Positions 36,370 through 45,528 are shown, counted from the first letter of the stretch. The stretch is DNA of 64,000 nt from Alistipes sp. (GCA_017937125.1 JAGBEH010000001.1:806001-870000), one strand, 5' to 3'. The notes: generated by a model not told the origin, from the sequence alone. Made by a program: numbers and translations.

Positions 36370-38601
36370 TTACTTTTTCATCCAAGTTCCGTTTGAGTTA
36401 TTACCCCAAGTACCGGTCTCATTCGGGAAAGCGTCCCAACTTGCACCTTCGTTAATGGTAATCGTACCGTTATTTCCTCCCGACTTCGGCAGGCCTTTCA
36501 ATTCTCCGGCGGTTATCGTAATATTTGCAAGTGCGGTATACGGCGACACACCGCCTATCGAACGCATATCGTTATCGTAGCTGTCGGCCCCGTCGGTCGG
36601 CAATGCAAGATAAGCCATTATGTTTGGACCACAAGAGAAAGAGCCGAGCTGACGCCCCGAATATGTGGCTTCGATCGCCGCCGTACCGCCGTGGCAATCG
36701 GAAACCGTTGCCTGATACAGATGGCCGACAACACCTCCGGCACGACCGTTATCATTCAATGCGCGGATTACGGCTTCATTGTCGCAATTGAGGACTTTTC
36801 CTATCGCTGCACCTGCGGCAATTCCTCCGGCCAATTCTCCTCCGACAACTTCTCCTTTATTAACACAGTTCGCAATGTACATCTTGTCATTGCTATTGCC
36901 CGATCCGCCGAGGATACCTCCGGCAGTGTTTCCTTGGATCCTGCCTTCATTTACGCTGTTCGTAATTTTGAGCGAATCCGGATCTTTAACCTGCGTATAG
37001 CCTACAATACCGCCACTCAGACGCTCACTCGAACCGCCTCCGACATTGCCATAGTTATGGCAGTCGGATATCTCTACGAATTTGCCCGCATAGCCCAGAA
37101 TACCTCCGTTACCGGCAGATGCGGCACCGGAAACCTCGCCGTGATTTTCGCATCCCGTTATTATGGTCTTATTGCTGCCCGAAGAAGCCGATGCGATTCC
37201 CACGATTCCGCCGCACTTGACATTGCTGTGAACAGCACCGTAGTTCTTGCAGTTTTTGATGGTATTTTGCGAACCGTAAGCCTTGGCGACAAAACCTCCG
37301 GCAGAATTGGAGTCGCCCGAGACGCTGACACCCTTGTTGATGCAGTTCTCGATAAGAGTCTTTCCGGACAGCTGATTTGCAATCAAGCCTGCCTGCGCCG
37401 AAGTATGAACCACTCCGGATTCGAAAATAAGGTTTTTGACGGTTCCGTTGGAGAGAGTGTTGAACAACCCTCGGTTTTCTCCGGTCGTAATCTTCAATCC
37501 TTTGATAATATGGTTCTGGCCGTCGAGAGTACCCGAAAAAGATGCAACTTGCGGACATTCATAATCTGCAAGATCGACATCGGAACACAACTGAATGTAA
37601 TGGCTTTTATATGCCGAATTCGCCAGCATCCACGCGAACTGTGCGGAGCTCTCCACCTTGTACACCTGTGTTTCAGTTCCGTCGATCGTTTCCGTCACGG
37701 GGATTACTTCCTCATACGTCTCGCCGTCCCAAGTAGAGTATGTTCCGTCGAACCCGGGATCGATCGTCACGATGAACTGTCCCTTCTTCGTCAGCAGGTT
37801 ACCCGTCACATTCGTACGGTAGTTACGGCGAATGGGGATGTTATTGAGATCGCCGTTGGTAGCGATTTCGGTCGCACCGTTCAGGAACGTGATTGCAAAG
37901 TCGGCGAGTGTGGACTCCTCGGCAGGCGCCCATATGTAATCGACGGTCAGGTCACCGTTCTCGCTCAACACGTCGGCCGTGTACTCTACGGGAGCAGTCT
38001 CACTGCCGACAAGGCCCGTATGGGCATTGAACGAGGTGGGAACGGCCGAGAATGCCACCTTAACCTGCGTGGGTTTCAGCGCCGCATCGGGAATGTAAGC
38101 GATATCCGCAGTCTTCACGTTAAGCTGGCCGAAAGGACGGTTAAGAGTGATCTCCTCTTTGAATGCTTCGGTCATATTGTAATCGAGCAATGAACCCGTA
38201 AAGGCATCGAATTCGTCGTTGTTGCCTGCATATGCGCCTTTGACCGTAATATTGCTCAGATCTGCCGTGTTGTAGTGGTCGCCCGTCGAGCAGTCTGCCC
38301 AAAATACGAAATCATAGGTCTGAGCAGCCACCAGACGCAGATCGAACGTCGCCTGACCTCTTTTCACGTCAGCTACCTGCTGGTCGCCGTAAGGCTGGTT
38401 GTTGCGGTAAACCTGAAGAATACAGCGGTCGATCTTCGACCCGCTGCCGAAATCGGCAGCCGTAGCACGGGTCTGTCCGACCTGGGGGATGGTGACGGTG
38501 ATGGTGCGGGAAGTCTCGCCGCCGGACACGAGGTCCTCACCCTTCTGGCACGCGGTAAGGGCCAATGCGAGACCAGCCGCCATTAAAAATACTTTTTTCA
38601 T
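36370..38601 (-). CDS. Surface lipoprotein with DUF6562-like and GLUG repeats
   Basis: The 743-residue protein has a lipoprotein signal (MKKVFLMAAGLALALTAC, lipobox LTAC). Residues up to about 290 form a fimbrillin-like domain of the DUF6562 type, with YDFVFWADCS near residue 95 and a GQFIVTIDPGF boundary. Residues 310-700 are a long repeat region with many GGI(V/L)G motifs (GGFVAKAYG, GGIVGIASA, GGILGYAGK, GGIVGYTQV, GGILGGSGN, GGVVGHLYQ), typical of GLUG beta-helices of surface proteins. An adhesin-like role is inferred. The gene follows a paralogous lipoprotein and has a G9 run on its coding strand 26 bases before the ATG. Confidence 0.78.
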   Translation of the reverse strand: MKKVFLMAAGLALALTACQKGEDLVSGGETSRTITVTIPQVGQTRATAADFGSGSKIDRCILQVYRNNQPYGDQQVADVKRGQATFDLRLVAAQTYDFVFWADCSTGDHYNTADLSNITVKGAYAGNNDEFDAFTGSLLDYNMTEAFKEEITLNRPFGQLNVKTADIAYIPDAALKPTQVKVAFSAVPTSFNAHTGLVGSETAPVEYTADVLSENGDLTVDYIWAPAEESTLADFAITFLNGATEIATNGDLNNIPIRRNYRTNVTGNLLTKKGQFIVTIDPGFDGTYSTWDGETYEEVIPVTETIDGTETQVYKVESSAQFAWMLANSAYKSHYIQLCSDVDLADYECPQVASFSGTLDGQNHIIKGLKITTGENRGLFNTLSNGTVKNLIFESGVVHTSAQAGLIANQLSGKTLIENCINKGVSVSGDSNSAGGFVAKAYGSQNTIKNCKNYGAVHSNVKCGGIVGIASASSGSNKTIITGCENHGEVSGAASAGNGGILGYAGKFVEISDCHNYGNVGGGSSERLSGGIVGYTQVKDPDSLKITNSVNEGRIQGNTAGGILGGSGNSNDKMYIANCVNKGEVVGGELAGGIAAGAAIGKVLNCDNEAVIRALNDNGRAGGVVGHLYQATVSDCHGGTAAIEATYSGRQLGSFSCGPNIMAYLALPTDGADSYDNDMRSIGGVSPYTALANITITAGELKGLPKSGGNNGTITINEGASWDAFPNETGTWGNNSNGTWMKK

Positions 38602-38627
38602 AATTGGTTGAGCTTTTTTGTGAATTA

Positions 38628-38636
38628 CCCCCCCCC
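38628..38636 (-). repeat. G9 homopolymer upstream of the GLUG lipoprotein gene
   Basis: Nine C on the plus strand, next to seven A, read on the minus strand as TATTTTTTTG then G9, 26 bases before the ATG. The T-run followed by TTTG resembles a stretched -7 box, with TTG about 17 bases upstream. Slippage could change promoter spacing or the untranslated leader. Confidence 0.75.
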
Positions 38637-38712
38637 AAAAAAATATGGAAAGAAGTGTAACTCAACGGTTTGTAATGGGGTTTTCAATAACCTGTTGAGG
38701 TTTTTATTTTCG

Positions 38713-39519
38713 TCATTCGAACGATCCTGTTACGGTGGTAGTATAGTTCGGTTTCAGCGGCAATACACCCGCTTCTTTACTTACATCATCTACCGAGATG
38801 GTCAGGCCGACGTGTATCCCTTCGGACGGAACGAAGAGGAAATCCTCGGCAACCGAGAACGATCCCGCCTCCGTCGTCGGGAACGCGAGCGTCAAATCCG
38901 TCGGGACGGATGCTGCTCCCGCCAGGACGTCATACTGTATCGGGACGTTCTTGTAGGTGACCGATACCTCCTTGCCCGCAGAAACGAACTCCGTCTTATT
39001 TCGTATGATCAGTTTCGCCAACGGACGCACGAGTATGGCCGACATTCCGTTTCCTCCGTTCCATACTACATCGGTCTGGACGCAGGCAAAGGCATCGCGT
39101 CGGCCGCTCGGAACGTAAGTCGCGGGAGAACTTCCGGGTGTCATAGCGATTTTCACCTGCCGAAGGTTATCGGTCACATAATATTCATCGCCGTGATCCG
39201 CCCAGAAAAGGAAGTCATACGCTCCGGGAACCAATATTATTTCAATAACCGCTTCGGTGTACGTGCCTGTAACCGTCTTGTGCAATACGCAACGGGGGTT
39301 GGCGTCTCGTGTCCAAGCCTCGAAAACGTAAGTCAATCGGTCGTCTGCGACCTCATCGCTGCCGGTTACGGCTTTGAGCGCGGTTCCGCCCTCCGATCCG
39401 CTGTCGGAATGCAGCGAAATCACGCCGCCGACAGGCATCTCGGCGGGCGGGCAGTCCGTATCCTTGTGGCATCCGGCAAGGAACGTCAGTGAGAAAAGCA
39501 ATGCAAATACCTTTTTCAT
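38713..39519 (-). CDS. DUF6562-like lipoprotein
   Basis: The 268-residue protein has a lipoprotein signal (MKKVFALLFSLTFLAGC, lipobox LAGC). Its body parallels the first 290 residues of the GLUG lipoprotein: both have a YDF(V/L)FWAD strand, an NRPFGQL/VRPLAKL strand and a C-terminal NY(R/T)T(N/T)VTG strand. It ends right after this domain, so it is a short paralog without repeats. It may pair with the longer protein at the cell surface. It is the first gene after a strong promoter at 39729-39760. Confidence 0.75.
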   Translation of the reverse strand: MKKVFALLFSLTFLAGCHKDTDCPPAEMPVGGVISLHSDSGSEGGTALKAVTGSDEVADDRLTYVFEAWTRDANPRCVLHKTVTGTYTEAVIEIILVPGAYDFLFWADHGDEYYVTDNLRQVKIAMTPGSSPATYVPSGRRDAFACVQTDVVWNGGNGMSAILVRPLAKLIIRNKTEFVSAGKEVSVTYKNVPIQYDVLAGAASVPTDLTLAFPTTEAGSFSVAEDFLFVPSEGIHVGLTISVDDVSKEAGVLPLKPNYTTTVTGSFE

Positions 39520-39677
39520 TCTGATATGATTTTAATCAGGGATTTCTGATATTGATTTAGCTGTCGAACCCGAGATCGATTCCGATTCCCGAGGAATAGC
39601 TGCAAGTGAGAAACGCGTTGCAGACCGTCGTCAGCCTGCTTCGCACGTTCGGAAATGCTGTTGTCAAAATGAACCAT

Positions 39678-39859
39678 CTATAAACAACTGTCTGTATTTC
39701 TGTCTACTTAATCCTTGGTTTATAACGACAAAGGTAATGATATTTGACTACGTTTGCAAAAAAATATTCAAATATTTTGCATACAGTGGTTTGTGACTGC
39801 TGCAATATAGATAAATCAAGGTTTATACGCTGCTTTTTTCTTGTCCAGATATAAACCAA
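39678..39859. repeat. Four copies of a GGTTTATA-type motif in alternating orientation around a promoter
   Basis: TATAAACAA (39679-39687, inverted), TTGGTTTATA (39715-39724, direct), AAGGTTTATA (39818-39827, direct) and TATAAACCAA (39850-39859, inverted). The second and fourth are a perfect 10-base inverted repeat 125 bases apart and enclose the minus-strand promoter at 39729-39760. They abut the invertase gene. Confidence 0.6.
39729..39760 (-). promoter_or_regulatory. Promoter of the lipoprotein pair
   Basis: Minus-strand TTTG (39757-39760) and TACCTTTG (39729-39736), 20 bases apart. The transcript would have a leader of about 200 bases before the ATG at 39519. The leader (39520-39722) holds no gene. 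Confidence 0.75.
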
Positions 39860-39880
39860 CGTTTTAATCCGCATCTACAT

Positions 39881-40546
39881 TTATTGCGACATTCCATTAC
39901 CGCTACGACGCCGTATGCGCCGTCTCGCTTTTTCATCCACCGCCTCCTGAATAAGCGGATGACTGCGCCGGAATTTGTCGAACGTGTCGCGCGAAAGATT
40001 ATACCGACGACAAATATAGGTTATCGTCTTGTCCTGATTCAGCATTCGGACAATCGAGTGCTGGTTTTCGACCAGCACATTGAGTTTCGTATAACTGCCT
40101 TTGCGGCGTCCCAGCACCACACCTTCCGCCTTGCGCAGCGCCAATGCCTCTTTGGTCCGCATCGAGATCAGATTGCGCTCTATCTCGGCAACCAATCCGA
40201 ACGCGAAACACAGAACCTTGCTATTGATCGTGTTGTCGAAGGTATAACCTTCCTTGGTCGTATAGAGATTGATCTCCTTCTTAAGACATTTACCCATAAT
40301 CGACATTACGTCGGTGAGCGTTCGGCTCAAACGCGATATTTCAGTGACGACCAACGTATCGCCGCGCTTCATTCTCCGCAACAACACTCCGAGCTTGCGA
40401 TCACGTTCGTGCGCACGGCCGCTGACTATTTCAGTAACCCAGCCGTCTATCGTCCAATCCCTGCTTATGGCGAAGCGTCGGATTTCATCTTGTTGATTGG
40501 CGAGATTCTGTTTCCCCGTACTTACACGCAAATAACCTATTATCAT
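39881..40546 (-). CDS. Serine site-specific DNA invertase (Mpi/Hin-like)
   Basis: The 221-residue protein has the resolvase/invertase catalytic domain: nucleophile Ser in YLRVSTGKQN near residue 9, and the arginine-containing stretch TEISRLSRTLTDVM near residue 70. The long E-helix follows, with VAEIERNLISMRT. The C-terminal helix-turn-helix is YICRRYNLSRDTFDKFRRS. Small recombinases of this type in Bacteroides fragilis (Mpi) invert many capsule promoters at once. The sites used by this one are unknown, but inverted repeats lie on both sides. A weak -7 (TACCTTTA, 40589-40596) lies upstream. Confidence 0.9.
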   Translation of the reverse strand: MIIGYLRVSTGKQNLANQQDEIRRFAISRDWTIDGWVTEIVSGRAHERDRKLGVLLRRMKRGDTLVVTEISRLSRTLTDVMSIMGKCLKKEINLYTTKEGYTFDNTINSKVLCFAFGLVAEIERNLISMRTKEALALRKAEGVVLGRRKGSYTKLNVLVENQHSIVRMLNQDKTITYICRRYNLSRDTFDKFRRSHPLIQEAVDEKARRRIRRRSGNGMSQ

Positions 40547-40764
40547 ATTCCAATGTTTTTAACCGAGGCAACGGCGCCTCTTCGGGTATAAAGGTAATTC
40601 GGGAATCATCGCCGACAGGAACAGGCACGGCGTTCGTACGACTTATTTTACGATCTATATTTTGATTTTTTTATAAAATGAATATATTTGCTCCGAGAAA
40701 ATATAACAGCCTATGTAACATATCAACAAAGGACATATAAATAAAAAGCGTTAGCTTTTCTCGA

Positions 40765-40875
40765 CTTATCGAAACTTAGACACTTTCACAAGTCCACAGA
40801 GTAAAGCGTAAACGCTCACGGTAACGTGGGCTTTACTCGTATTTGTGGACAAAGGTAGTCTAAGACCTCGATAAG
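40765..40875. repeat. 111-base imperfect palindrome between invertase and lipoprotein genes
   Basis: The arms share, in order, CTTATCGA, TTAGAC, GTCCACA and GTAAAGC with short unmatched gaps, so each arm is about 45 bases. The centre has small hairpins (AGCG-TAAA-CGCT and CACG-GTAA-CGTG). The right arm contains a minus-strand TACCTTTG (40850-40857). It could be an invertible promoter, a recombination site or a transcription hairpin. Confidence 0.7.
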
Positions 40876-40953
40876 CAGATAAAGTTACTGTCCCACGTCT
40901 TTTTATTGTATGTATAACTCCGCCGGGGGACAGGCAAAATAGTTTTTTTATAT

Positions 40954-41475
40954 ATGAAGCATAAATTATTTATTTTTGGAGTGGTTGCAATGATTGTTCT
41001 GGTTTCTTGCAATAACCAACAAAAGATTGAAAATTGGGACCCTGATCTGTTCGAGTCGATTGGCGCTCCGTTCCTGAAACGGCCCGCACATCTCACCTGG
41101 TTTGAAGGCCCCTATGCCGCCGGGGAGAACGACGACGGCGTATATTTCTTGTTCCAGACGGAAAGATCAAGGTATTGTCGCAAATATGTGAAACGATGTA
41201 TCAAGGGCATCGAGAAATATGCGGACAAGATATACGACATATCCGAATACCCCAGAGGCAACGGGAAGCTGACGCCGGAAAAATTGCAGGAGTATGCCGT
41301 GAAGAAGGGCCATATAAAGCTGAAATCCTTGCGAACTGAAAACAACTTAACAATCTGTGATGTGATCTACTCGAAAGACGGACAGTATTTCGAGTTCACA
41401 GCATCTTACCGCTACTTTTACATAGGTGAATGCCAGGTCGGGGTTTACCCGTGTCCCCATTTATCGGCATTATAG
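40954..41475 (+). CDS. Lipoprotein of unknown function
   Basis: The 173-residue protein has a lipoprotein signal (MKHKLFIFGVVAMIVLVSC, lipobox LVSC). I recognise no domain in the rest; it has many aromatic residues and a few cysteines, and may be a small beta-rich domain. It is divergent from the invertase and lies just after the large palindrome, from which an inverted promoter would reach it. No standard promoter is seen in its present orientation. Confidence 0.65.
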   Translation: MKHKLFIFGVVAMIVLVSCNNQQKIENWDPDLFESIGAPFLKRPAHLTWFEGPYAAGENDDGVYFLFQTERSRYCRKYVKRCIKGIEKYADKIYDISEYPRGNGKLTPEKLQEYAVKKGHIKLKSLRTENNLTICDVIYSKDGQYFEFTASYRYFYIGECQVGVYPCPHLSAL

Positions 41476-41573
41476 AGCGGCGTATCCAAACTTTAATAAA
41501 ATTTCCACAAATAAAACCGCCGCTTATGCAGTACGTGCGATTTGTACGTTCTGACGACAAATTCCGACCGTAT

Positions 41574-41603
41574 AAAAAAGATGCGCACGCGCATCTTTTT
41601 TTT
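41574..41603 (+). terminator. Terminator before etfB
   Basis: AAAAAAGATGCGC pairs with GCGCATCTTTTTT around AC, followed by two more T. It lies about 100 bases past the lipoprotein stop. The 41476-41573 and 41604-41750 stretches show nothing else. Confidence 0.85.
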
Positions 41604-41754
41604 GCGACCGTATTACGGATTTACACATACGTCAGGTATATCGCCATATCGGAATAAACGCATCGGGAGGTATGATTCGGCTCTCTTTTTCATACATATT
41701 TGTGGTCAAATTCGGCATAAAGTGGTATAATTTCCCGTAAAGGAGCCGCGTTTT

Positions 41755-41785
41755 TTTGAAGTCCGCCTATTTTGACGTATTTTTG
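41755..41785 (+). promoter_or_regulatory. Promoter of etfB
   Basis: TTTG (41755-41758) and TATTTTTG (41778-41785), 19 bases apart, 20 bases before the ATG. Confidence 0.8.
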
Positions 41786-41805
41786 CGGGAACAAAAACAA
41801 CCGAT

Positions 41806-42609
41806 ATGAAAAACCACAAAATTGCAGTACTGGTCAAGCAGGTAATAGATACTCGCCATACGGAACAGTATTCTTTGGGAGCAAACGGGACGGTCGATCG
41901 CAATGCGCTGCCGGCAATAATCAATCCCGAGGACCTGAATGCGCTCGAGCAGGCTATAAGGCTGAAAGAAAAGTTCGGAAATGCCGAAATAATCGCAATC
42001 TCGATGGGACCGCAGCGGGCTGCGGAGGCATTGAAAGAAGCAATGTACAGAGGCGCCGATTCTGCGGTTCTCGTATCCGACAGACGGGTGGCCGGAGCCG
42101 ACACGCTCGCCACATCGTATGCACTTTCGCTTGCTGTGCGCAAGGTCGGGGCGGACATAGTGCTCGCCGGACGCCAGACGATCGACGGAGACACGGCGCA
42201 CGTAGGCCCCCAAACGGCACAGGCATTGGGCATTCCCCAAGTAACATATGCGGAGGATATTGCCGTCGAAAACGAGAATACGATAACGGTAAAGCGCCGT
42301 CTCGACAACGGGTTCGAAACGGTACGCACATCGCTGCCCGCGCTCGTGACGGTGACATGCACGTCCGCTAAATGCCGCCCCTGCAATGCGAAACGGCTCC
42401 TGAGATACCGCAAAGCCGACATCACGGTCTGGTCTGCGGACGATCTCGGCGGCGATGTTATGCGTTTCGGCCTTGCGGGCTCGCCTACGCAGGTCATAAA
42501 ATCCGAACAGATAGTAAACGAAGCGAAAGGCTCCGTAAGGCTGACATCCTCGACGGAAGACATCGCCCGGCTCGTAAATCAACTTATCACCAACCACTCA
42601 ATAGAATAA
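41806..42609 (+). CDS. etfB: Electron transfer flavoprotein, beta subunit
   Basis: The 267-residue protein starts KIAVLVKQVIDTRHTEQ, with INPEDLNALEQAIRLKE near residue 45 and the AMP/FAD-contact stretch VLAGRQTIDGDTAHVGPQTA near residue 122, all standard for EtfB/FixA. With EtfA it carries electrons from acyl-CoA dehydrogenase, encoded two genes downstream, to the quinone pool or a ferredoxin. The etfBA-dehydrogenase genes are two to six bases apart and form one operon. Confidence 0.93.
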   Translation: MKNHKIAVLVKQVIDTRHTEQYSLGANGTVDRNALPAIINPEDLNALEQAIRLKEKFGNAEIIAISMGPQRAAEALKEAMYRGADSAVLVSDRRVAGADTLATSYALSLAVRKVGADIVLAGRQTIDGDTAHVGPQTAQALGIPQVTYAEDIAVENENTITVKRRLDNGFETVRTSLPALVTVTCTSAKCRPCNAKRLLRYRKADITVWSADDLGGDVMRFGLAGSPTQVIKSEQIVNEAKGSVRLTSSTEDIARLVNQLITNHSIE

Positions 42610-42610
42610 G

Positions 42611-43624
42611 ATGGACAATATTATAGTATTCTGCGAAACCGACGAATGCGGGCTTTGCGACATAAGCCTCGAACTCGTGACGAAAGGCCGTCGCCTTGCG
42701 GCGCAATTATCCTGCGGCATCGACGCGATCGTAGTCGGGGAACATGTCGGACAATACTCTTCCGAATTGTTCCGATACGGTGCGGACACAGTCTTCTGCA
42801 TCGAAGACGCCCGCCTGAAAGAATATTCGACACTCCCCTATGTCCGTGTGATCACGGCACTGCTGAAAGAGCAGAAGCCGCAGATATTCCTTGCAGGCGC
42901 CACCAATATCGGCCGCGACCTCGCACCCCGTATCGCTGCGGAGCTGAAATGCGGCATCACGGCCGATTGCACCGATTTGCAGATAGCGGATTATACGGAT
43001 GCGGAGGGAAAGACTTATGAAAACATACTCTACCAGATACGTCCGAATTTCGTCGGCAACCAACTTACGACCATCGCCTCGCCGAAGCATCGTCCGCAAA
43101 TGGCCACGATACGCGAAGGCGTTATGAGCAAAGAGCCGTCCGAGCATCCGAAACAGGGCAAAACGGTTGAGATAAACGCGGCCAATATATTGAAAGACGA
43201 AGATTTCGCAGTATCCATCATAGAGCGCTGCATCGAGAATAAGCCCTGCAATCTCAAGGATGCCAAGGTCGTCATCGCAGGCGGTTACGGGGTCGGCAGC
43301 CGCGAAAATTTCGAACTTCTTTACAAACTCGCGGGATTGCTTCACGCCGAAGTCGGCGCGACGCGTGCCGCCGTGGATGCGGGATATGCGGATCATTCGA
43401 CTATGATCGGTCAGACGGGACTTACCGTCAAACCGAAACTGTATATCGCTGTCGGAATTTCGGGGCAGGTGCAGCATACCGTCGGAATGGACAAGGCCGA
43501 CACTGTCGTATCGATAAATATCGATGCCGACGCGCCGATGAACAAATTCGCCAACTACGTCATCGTGGGCGATGCACGCGAGACGGTGACCAAACTAATC
43601 GAACAGTTATCCTCTAAACAATAA
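42611..43624 (+). CDS. etfA: Electron transfer flavoprotein, alpha subunit
   Basis: The 337-residue protein has the N-terminal EtfA domain and the C-terminal FAD domain. The latter shows VVIAGGYGVGSRENFELLYKLA near residue 220, GATRAAVDAGYADHSTMIGQTG near residue 250, and the SGQVQHTVGMDKADTVVSIN stretch. These are the classical EtfA motifs. It begins one base after the etfB stop and ends six bases before the dehydrogenase start. Confidence 0.94.
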   Translation: MDNIIVFCETDECGLCDISLELVTKGRRLAAQLSCGIDAIVVGEHVGQYSSELFRYGADTVFCIEDARLKEYSTLPYVRVITALLKEQKPQIFLAGATNIGRDLAPRIAAELKCGITADCTDLQIADYTDAEGKTYENILYQIRPNFVGNQLTTIASPKHRPQMATIREGVMSKEPSEHPKQGKTVEINAANILKDEDFAVSIIERCIENKPCNLKDAKVVIAGGYGVGSRENFELLYKLAGLLHAEVGATRAAVDAGYADHSTMIGQTGLTVKPKLYIAVGISGQVQHTVGMDKADTVVSINIDADAPMNKFANYVIVGDARETVTKLIEQLSSKQ

Positions 43625-43630
43625 ACCGAT

Positions 43631-45334
43631 ATGGAGAATTTCTATAAAGATAACGACAGGCTGAAACACCAGTTCTCGCACCCGCTGTTCAAGGAGATAG
43701 TGGCGTTGCGCGAGAAAAATTATACGGAGCACGAAGAGTACGACTTCGCACCCGCGGATTTCGACGATGCCGTAGAGTGCTACGACAAGACGATGGAGGT
43801 TTTCGGCGAGATTTGCGGCGAGACCATCGCCGTCAATGCGCCGGGCGTAGACAAGCAGGGTCCGAAATGCGAAAACGGCCGCGTAACGTATGCCGACGGG
43901 ACGCAGGAAAACCATAAGGTCCTGACGCAGGCATCGTTCTACGGGATGTCACTGCCGCGCAAATACGACGGTCTTAACTTTCCGACGGTACTGTCGATTA
44001 TGGCCTCGGAAATGGTGGCACGCGCGGATGCGGGATTCGAAAACATATGGTCTTTGCAGGATTGCGCCGAGACGATAAACGAGTTCGGCGACGACGAATT
44101 GAAAGCGGCTATGCTGCCGAAAATTTCGCTCGGTGCGACGTGTTCGATGGACCTCACCGAGCCCGATGCGGGCAGCGACCTTCAGTCGGCTATGCTCAAG
44201 GCTACGTGGGACGAAGAGGCGCAGACGTGGCGTCTGAACGGCGTAAAGCGTTTCATAACCAACGGCGATGCGGATATCAAGCTGATTCTGGCCCGCAGCG
44301 AAGAGGGGACGAGCGATGCACGCGGACTGTCGCTGTTCGTTTACGACAAACAATGGGGCGGCGTCAGCGTAAGGCGCATCGAGCACAAACTCGGCATACA
44401 CGGCTCCCCTACCTGCGAACTCGTATTCGACAATGCCCCCGCCAAACTGATCGGCAGCCGCAGAATGGGACTTATCAAGTATGTGATGTCGCTTATGAAC
44501 GGTGCCCGTCTCGGCATAGGCGCGCAGGCGGTCGGCATCTCGGAAGCGGCGTTGCATGCAGCCGAGAAATACGCATCCGAACGCAGGCAGTTCAATCAGG
44601 CGATCGTCGAATTTCCCGCAGTTTACGAGATGCTGGGCGTAATGCGTTCGAAATTGGATGCGGCACGCGCACTGCTCTATGAAACAGCACGTTTCGTGGA
44701 TATATCCAAAGCATATTCCGAGATATCGAAGGAGCGCAGTCTCGAACCCGAAGAGCGTCAGAAGTATAAAGCGGCGCAAAAGAACGCCGATATGCTTACG
44801 CCTGTTCTCAAGATGATGAGCAGCGAATACAGCAACCAGATTACATACGACGCCATTCAGGTTTTCGGCGGTTCGGGTGTCGTAGAGGAGTTCCCCGTCG
44901 AACGGCTCTATCGCGACGCACGCGTGACGAGCATCTACGAAGGCACGTCGCAAATGCAGGTGGTGGCTGCGTTCAAGTATGTCGGCAACGGCGAACTGCT
45001 CGCCGGAATGAGAAAATATGTCTCGGCCGTGGATTGTCCGCAAACCGCTGCGCGCTTCGAAAAGATGATAGCCGATTTCGAGGAGGGTTGCAACATATGT
45101 GCGGCAGGCGGAAGCGAATTCAATACGTTCCATTCGCGGCGGCTCGTAGAGATGGCCGGACATATCGTTATGTCCGCGTTGCTGTATTCGGACAAAGACC
45201 TCGACGAGCGCGCCCGAACCTCGTTCGAGCACTATATGGCGATGTCGGAAGCGTGGAATGCCGAACGGTTGGCGTATATCAAATCGTTCGACGAAGCGGC
45301 AATGGCACGTCTCAAGGCATCGATAATAAAGTAG
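43631..45334 (+). CDS. Acyl-CoA dehydrogenase
   Basis: The 567-residue flavoenzyme is longer than the usual 380-residue form because of a C-terminal extension. It has the signature CSMDLTEPDAGSDLQSA near residue 174, FITNGDADIKLILAR, ASERRQFNQAIVEFPAV, and the catalytic-region QVFGGSGVVEEFPVERLYRDARVTSIYEGTSQMQ in pieces. The extra region (about residues 455-567) occurs in a large dehydrogenase class of Bacteroidetes. Substrate chain length is unknown. Its operon with etfBA makes electron transfer between them likely. A short-chain, crotonyl-reducing direction is also possible. Confidence 0.88.
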   Translation: MENFYKDNDRLKHQFSHPLFKEIVALREKNYTEHEEYDFAPADFDDAVECYDKTMEVFGEICGETIAVNAPGVDKQGPKCENGRVTYADGTQENHKVLTQASFYGMSLPRKYDGLNFPTVLSIMASEMVARADAGFENIWSLQDCAETINEFGDDELKAAMLPKISLGATCSMDLTEPDAGSDLQSAMLKATWDEEAQTWRLNGVKRFITNGDADIKLILARSEEGTSDARGLSLFVYDKQWGGVSVRRIEHKLGIHGSPTCELVFDNAPAKLIGSRRMGLIKYVMSLMNGARLGIGAQAVGISEAALHAAEKYASERRQFNQAIVEFPAVYEMLGVMRSKLDAARALLYETARFVDISKAYSEISKERSLEPEERQKYKAAQKNADMLTPVLKMMSSEYSNQITYDAIQVFGGSGVVEEFPVERLYRDARVTSIYEGTSQMQVVAAFKYVGNGELLAGMRKYVSAVDCPQTAARFEKMIADFEEGCNICAAGGSEFNTFHSRRLVEMAGHIVMSALLYSDKDLDERARTSFEHYMAMSEAWNAERLAYIKSFDEAAMARLKASIIK

Positions 45335-45528
45335 GTGCCGGTCGCGTTCCGCGCCGACATTCTTTACGGCTTGCGGCAGGAGGAAATCCGACCCGCCGCA
45401 GGCGGCCGATGAGAATATGTCGGATGGACAAAAATATTGTCCGACACCGACTGCCCCGAAAGTCGTGTCTCGAATCAGCGGGACAACTCACCTTAAGGCG
45501 AACGTATAAGTCACCAACGCTGATATAA

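Noticed and set aside
40741-40880. The large palindrome as an integron attC site
   Set aside because: It lacks the conserved GTTRRRY and RYYYAAC ends in the right places, and there is no integron integrase in the window.
45395-45470. Overlapping inverted repeats (GGACAA/TTGTCC and TGTCGGA/TCCGACA) after the dehydrogenase gene
   Set aside because: No T-run and no gene nearby that it would control; the perfect 16-base hairpin further on is the better terminator.
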